Positions 6,708 to 9,570 of a DNA stretch of 9,570 nt are shown here, piece after piece. Each line of letters opens with the position of its first letter. Position 1 is the first letter of the stretch. Position numbers and translations under genes: made by a program. Source of the stretch: CAZPEV01 sp964585635 (lineage in GTDB: Bacteria > Zixibacteria > MSB-5A5 > GN15 > JAAZOE01); contig CAZPEV010000129.1 in NCBI GenBank assembly GCA_964585635.1, positions 1-9,570 on the forward strand, read 5' to 3'. The notes below the pieces were generated by a model. The model saw only the letters and a list, made by a program, of their open reading frames with translations. It was not told where the DNA came from and searched no databases.

Positions 6708-6728
6708 GGGGTCGATTCCATCGACCCC
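6708..6728. repeat. Perfect 9-bp hairpin just upstream of a candidate promoter
   Basis: GGGGTCGAT (6708-6716) and ATCGACCCC (6720-6728) flank a 3-base loop. No T-run follows on the plus strand, so terminator function is doubtful. It lies 17 bp before the TTGACA at 6746 and may instead be an operator or part of an extragenic palindrome. Confidence 0.5.
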
Positions 6729-6745
6729 TCTCGCCCGATTTCGAC

Positions 6746-6773
6746 TTGACACATTACATATTTTAGCTAACTT
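6746..6773 (+). promoter_or_regulatory. Candidate promoter of the large secreted-protein gene
   Basis: TTGACA (6746-6751) is followed after 16 bases by TAACTT (6768-6773), in an AT-rich tract unlike the flanks. The -35 element is perfect; the -10 is poor (3 of 6). Predicted transcription begins about 55 nt before the start codon. Confidence 0.4.
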
Positions 6774-6827
6774 ATAGGCACAGGAAGAGCACATCGCGGA
6801 ATATGGACGTACTCACCTTATGCAAGC

Positions 6828-6835
6828 GGGGGTGA
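6828..6835 (+). promoter_or_regulatory. Shine-Dalgarno for the large secreted-protein gene
   Basis: GGGGGTGA matches the ideal GGAGGTGA at seven of eight bases. Its core is 4 bases from the ATG at 6837 and 7 bases from the adjacent in-frame ATG at 6840, so either may be used. Confidence 0.6.
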
Positions 6836-6836
6836 A

Positions 6837-9570
6837 ATGATGAGAAGCATCAAGGAATATTTTCAATCCGTTGTATATTCGGCGGCATCTATTAGGTTTA
6901 TTTTTTCTCTCCCGATGCTCTTATTGTCATGGGTACTGGTAGTCGGAGTGTCGGCGGTAGATAATGCGGACGGTGGCCAAATCAATGGCCTCAAACAACG
7001 GCAATTTCCTGAACACCCGAATCGAATGAAATCCTTAATAATGTTAGATTCCTTGCCTCAAAATTCGCTCGCAAAAGGCTTTTCCAATTATCTACTACCT
7101 GAATTTGAACAGGGATGCCATTATTTATCGTATTATCAAGACCTGTACTATTGCTGGGCGGCACCAGATCCTGATTACGGGGATATGGCTTACGCAGAGA
7201 GGTTTTCCGTTACATATCCGGTACTACTAGAAGGTGCTTGTGTCTTGATTTACGATAATCCTTATCCTGTAAAATGTATTGCGGGCAATGATAGCGTGAC
7301 GGTAACGGTGTATGATGATTCGAATGGGCTGCCCGGGATGAGTCTCGGCCATATTACGATACCGCCAGGTTACTATCTGCCCTTTCCTTATGAAACAGCA
7401 TTTGATTTTAGTAGTCTACACTTGATCCTGACAAGGGATTTTTATATCGCTTTTTCTTCCTCGGGTGTACCTGGAACCGATTGTGAGTACTGCATTTCAA
7501 CTGATGGAACTGATGGGGCATTGCGTTCATTCAGTTATTGCGATACCATCTCAGGACCTGGAGGTTGGGGATGGATGAGCATGTTAAGAGGATGGGGGGT
7601 GGACGTGGACTTCTGTTTCCGGGCATATTTGTGTCCCGCACTATATATATCTCAGACCGTACCAGATTATAACGCCTTAGATGCTCAGTCAAATACAGAC
7701 ATTGCAGTAACTCTTTGCACAGATGTGGATTTTGTCACCGTCACAAATGCAACATTCATCGTTAATGGTGGCATTTCCGGGCGGCATGCTGGGATATATG
7801 CCTATGATAGCCTGACGCATACTGTCACCTTTGACCCTGCCATCGACTTTGCTCCAGGTGAAGTAGTGACCGTTACCTTGACGAATGGCATAAAGTCTAT
7901 CGAAGGTGCAACGCTTACGCCGTACTCGTGGTCGTTCACGGTTAAAGCAGAGCCGGCTCCGGCCAGCTTCGGAATCATCGAACATTATCCGGCGGGGACA
8001 AGGCCGAACGGCATCTATGCCGGGGATTTGGATGGTGATGGAGACGTCGATCTGGCGGCCGGCTATTACAGCAGCGATAAGGTGTCGGTGTGGTTCAATG
8101 ATGGGCGCGGGACGTTTACCTTGCATGGTACCTATTCAGCCGGGAATGCCTCAATACGAATCACCGGGTGTGACGTCGATCTGGATTATGATATTGATCT
8201 CATCGTCACCGCGTCCGTCGCTGATTCGGTGGTCATACTGCGGAATGACGGCGCCGGCAATTTCACATCGATTCAGCGGTACCCGGTGGGCAATCTCCCT
8301 AAGTATGCCTGTCCGGTTGATCTGAATAATGATGGTTACCCCGATTTGGTGGTGTCCAACGGAAACGATAATGATATCTCGGTATTGTTCAACGACGGCA
8401 CGGGCGCCTTCGGGGGTCGCGTCGATTATGCCACAGGCGCCTCACCGTACGCGTTGGGTTCGGGCGATTTCGACGGCGACGGCGACATGGATTTGGTGGT
8501 AACTTGCAGCGGCGGTAGTAAGATACAGGTATTCAAGAACAACGGAGCGGGGGTTTTCTCGACGCCTGTCAATTACACCACGGGGGCGGCGCCGTACTGG
8601 GTATCTGTTACTGATTTGGATAGCGATTATGATTTGGACCTGGTCGTGGCCGAGACGACCTCCGATAGTTGTTCGGTATTCTTGAATAACGGCGACGGCA
8701 CATTCGCTCCACGGGTTGTTTACGCGGTGGGTGAAGCCCCCCATGAGGTTGTACTCACCGATATTGACGGCGACGGAGATATAGATCCCATCATCAGCGC
8801 CTTGGATGATTGCGGGGTTTACCGATTCCTAAACAACGGAACCGGCGCTTTAGGTGATCGTATATTTACCCGGGTGAATGATTCCACGCGGGGCATCTGT
8901 ACGGCGGATTTTGACGGCGACGGCGATATGGATATCGCGACCGCGGATCGTGGCGCTGGAGAAATCTCGGTTCTCTTTAATGAAATCTGCGTCGATGCGG
9001 ATGGAGATCATTTTGGTGATCCCGGTCACCCGGAAAATACGTGCCCGACGGACAATTGTCCGACCGTGGCTAACCCCGACCAAGCCGATGGCGACCATGA
9101 CGGCATCGGCGACGCCTGCGATAATTGCACCGATACCGATGGTGATGGCTATGGGAATCCCGGATATCCGAGCAATACCTGTCCGACCGATAATTGCCCA
9201 TTAACTGCCAACCCAAATCAGGCCGATAGCGATCAAGACGGCGTTGGTGACGCCTGTGACAACTGCCCGACCGTAGCCAACAGCAACCAACTTGATACCG
9301 ATCATGATGGCGTTGGTGACGCCTGTGACAATTGCCCGAGCGTTTATAATCCTGCACAGGCTGACTACGACCAGGATGGAATCGGCGACACCTGCGATTT
9401 GTGCACCGATACCGATGGCGATGGTTTTGGGAATCCCGGATATCCGAGCAATACCTGTCCGACCGATAATTGCCCGTTAACTGCCAACCCAAATCAGGCC
9501 GATAGCGATCAAGATGGCGTTGGTGACGCCTGCGACAACTGCCCGTTTATAGCGAACCTAAACCAGACGG
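6837..9570 (+). CDS. Large exported protein: Ig-like domain, seven FG-GAP repeats, TSP3 calcium-binding array (3' end beyond window)
   Basis: One uninterrupted frame of 911 codons runs to the right edge. The start is ATG ATG (6837 or 6840) behind GGGGGTGA (6828-6835), a good match to the anti-Shine-Dalgarno partner; 6840 has the better spacing. A long signal peptide ends near VSA (residue 40). Residues 41-268 contain many Cys and the motif VYDDSNGLPG; I recognise no named family. Residues about 269-370 look like a bacterial Ig-like domain (TFDPAIDFAPGEVVTVTL...). Residues about 374-716 hold seven FG-GAP/VCBS units with Ca loops such as DLDGDGDVD (first at 397, last at 691), enough for a complete integrin-like propeller. 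From 718 on come thrombospondin type 3 units, DxDGVGDACDNCP with paired Cys, which bind calcium. It is probably cell-surface or secreted and adhesive or structural. The C-terminal sorting or anchor domain is out of view. The first about 1,000 bases are much more AT-rich than the rest. Confidence 0.9.
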   Translation, partial: MMRSIKEYFQSVVYSAASIRFIFSLPMLLLSWVLVVGVSAVDNADGGQINGLKQRQFPEHPNRMKSLIMLDSLPQNSLAKGFSNYLLPEFEQGCHYLSYYQDLYYCWAAPDPDYGDMAYAERFSVTYPVLLEGACVLIYDNPYPVKCIAGNDSVTVTVYDDSNGLPGMSLGHITIPPGYYLPFPYETAFDFSSLHLILTRDFYIAFSSSGVPGTDCEYCISTDGTDGALRSFSYCDTISGPGGWGWMSMLRGWGVDVDFCFRAYLCPALYISQTVPDYNALDAQSNTDIAVTLCTDVDFVTVTNATFIVNGGISGRHAGIYAYDSLTHTVTFDPAIDFAPGEVVTVTLTNGIKSIEGATLTPYSWSFTVKAEPAPASFGIIEHYPAGTRPNGIYAGDLDGDGDVDLAAGYYSSDKVSVWFNDGRGTFTLHGTYSAGNASIRITGCDVDLDYDIDLIVTASVADSVVILRNDGAGNFTSIQRYPVGNLPKYACPVDLNNDGYPDLVVSNGNDNDISVLFNDGTGAFGGRVDYATGASPYALGSGDFDGDGDMDLVVTCSGGSKIQVFKNNGAGVFSTPVNYTTGAAPYWVSVTDLDSDYDLDLVVAETTSDSCSVFLNNGDGTFAPRVVYAVGEAPHEVVLTDIDGDGDIDPIISALDDCGVYRFLNNGTGALGDRIFTRVNDSTRGICTADFDGDGDMDIATADRGAGEISVLFNEICVDADGDHFGDPGHPENTCPTDNCPTVANPDQADGDHDGIGDACDNCTDTDGDGYGNPGYPSNTCPTDNCPLTANPNQADSDQDGVGDACDNCPTVANSNQLDTDHDGVGDACDNCPSVYNPAQADYDQDGIGDTCDLCTDTDGDGFGNPGYPSNTCPTDNCPLTANPNQADSDQDGVGDACDNCPFIANLNQT
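8988..9125 (+). repeat. First, shorter TSP3 unit block (46 codons)
   Basis: This block begins CVDADGDHFGD and contains one DGIGDACDN unit before the 92-codon block starts. It resembles the first half of the later block at protein level (CPTDNCP, then ANPDQAD) but is more diverged in DNA, which suggests it is the older founder copy. Confidence 0.6.
9126..9269 (+). repeat. TSP3 higher-order repeat, copy 1 of the shared 144 bp
   Basis: These 144 bases recur at 9402-9545, offset by exactly 276 bp (92 codons), with 6 mismatches, of which only one changes the protein (TAT to TTT, Tyr to Phe). The 276-bp unit contains three DGVGDACDNC-type calcium modules and one longer DTDGDGYGNPGYPSNTC insert. 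Confidence 0.85.
9402..9545 (+). repeat. TSP3 higher-order repeat, copy 2 of the shared 144 bp
   Basis: This is the second copy of the block at 9126-9269. After it the sequence diverges (CPFIANLNQ against CPTVANSNQ) while staying TSP3-like, and it runs off the window. Further copies may follow. Confidence 0.85.

Larger units (their letters stand above)
6390..6836. other. Gene-free spacer with several inverted repeats
   Basis: No supported gene lies here. Two overlapping minus-strand frames (6337-6639 and 6537-6794) show no domain, and the first overlaps the bfr promoter. The left part is GC-rich with palindromic pieces: CTC-GCC/GGC-GAG near 6505-6521 with TTTTTT at 6533-6538, and GTCGGGGA (6521-6528) paired with TCCCCGAC (6586-6593). 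A perfect 9-bp hairpin lies at 6708-6728. From about 6745 the sequence turns AT-rich and carries the candidate promoter of the next gene. A dispersed extragenic repeat is possible but cannot be tested from one copy. Confidence 0.5.

Noticed and set aside
6708..6728. Possible tRNA T-arm-like sequence (GGTCGATTCC)
   Set aside because: The hairpin has a 3-base loop and there is no cloverleaf around it.
6651..6766. Small plus-strand frame of about 40 codons
   Set aside because: It has no ribosome-binding site and contains the 9-bp hairpin and the promoter of the next gene.
6337..6794. Two minus-strand frames of 85-100 codons upstream of bfr
   Set aside because: They overlap each other and the bfr promoter, have low-complexity basic composition and no domains.
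8988..9570. CRISPR-like array
   Set aside because: The regular repeats are in frame, encode TSP3 modules and have no unique spacers.

Overview
The window is a GC-rich bacterial segment (mid-to-high fifties percent GC by eye, with one clearly AT-richer stretch at about 6740-7600). The gene content is an ECF sigma/anti-sigma pair with a DUF4097-type solenoid protein, a bacterioferritin, and two long Sec-exported repeat proteins (WxD/IYG repeats; FG-GAP plus thrombospondin type 3 repeats). It fits an uncultured member of the FCB group, for example a Zixibacteria-like lineage. That placement is inferred from gene style only, because no phylogenetic marker lies in the window.

Layout: (1) 1-1800, minus strand: an exported protein with ten WxD/IYG repeats, interrupted by an in-frame TAA in the tenth repeat. 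(2) 1801-2216: a divergent intergenic region with a 10-bp inverted repeat enclosing several possible hairpins. (3) 2217-5700, plus strand: a tight three-gene operon of ECF sigma factor, zinc-finger anti-sigma factor with one membrane segment, and an exported DUF4097-like protein whose C-terminal half is about 17 rungs of almost exactly 18 residues. (4) 5701-5838: convergent spacer with a strong hairpin. (5) 5839-6292, minus strand: bacterioferritin (bfr) with all expected ligands, but split by what looks like a 14-nt deletion. It keeps a textbook TTGACA-N17-TATATT promoter and a 9-bp leader hairpin. (6) 6390-6836: gene-free, with several inverted repeats and a candidate promoter for the next gene. 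(7) 6837 to the right edge, plus strand: one open frame of 911 codons running off the window. It has a signal peptide, an unassigned Cys-containing N-terminal region, an Ig-like domain, seven FG-GAP repeats and a TSP3 calcium-binding array with a 276-bp higher-order repeat.

How the parts work together: the sigma/anti-sigma/solenoid operon reads as an envelope-sensing regulatory module that co-produces an exported structural protein. The two large repeat proteins are probably surface or secreted. The bacterioferritin is an unrelated iron-storage gene. The most concrete anomalies are the two lesions in the minus-strand genes, each supported by clear recovery of the family sequence beyond the break. 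They could be real gene decay or assembly error.
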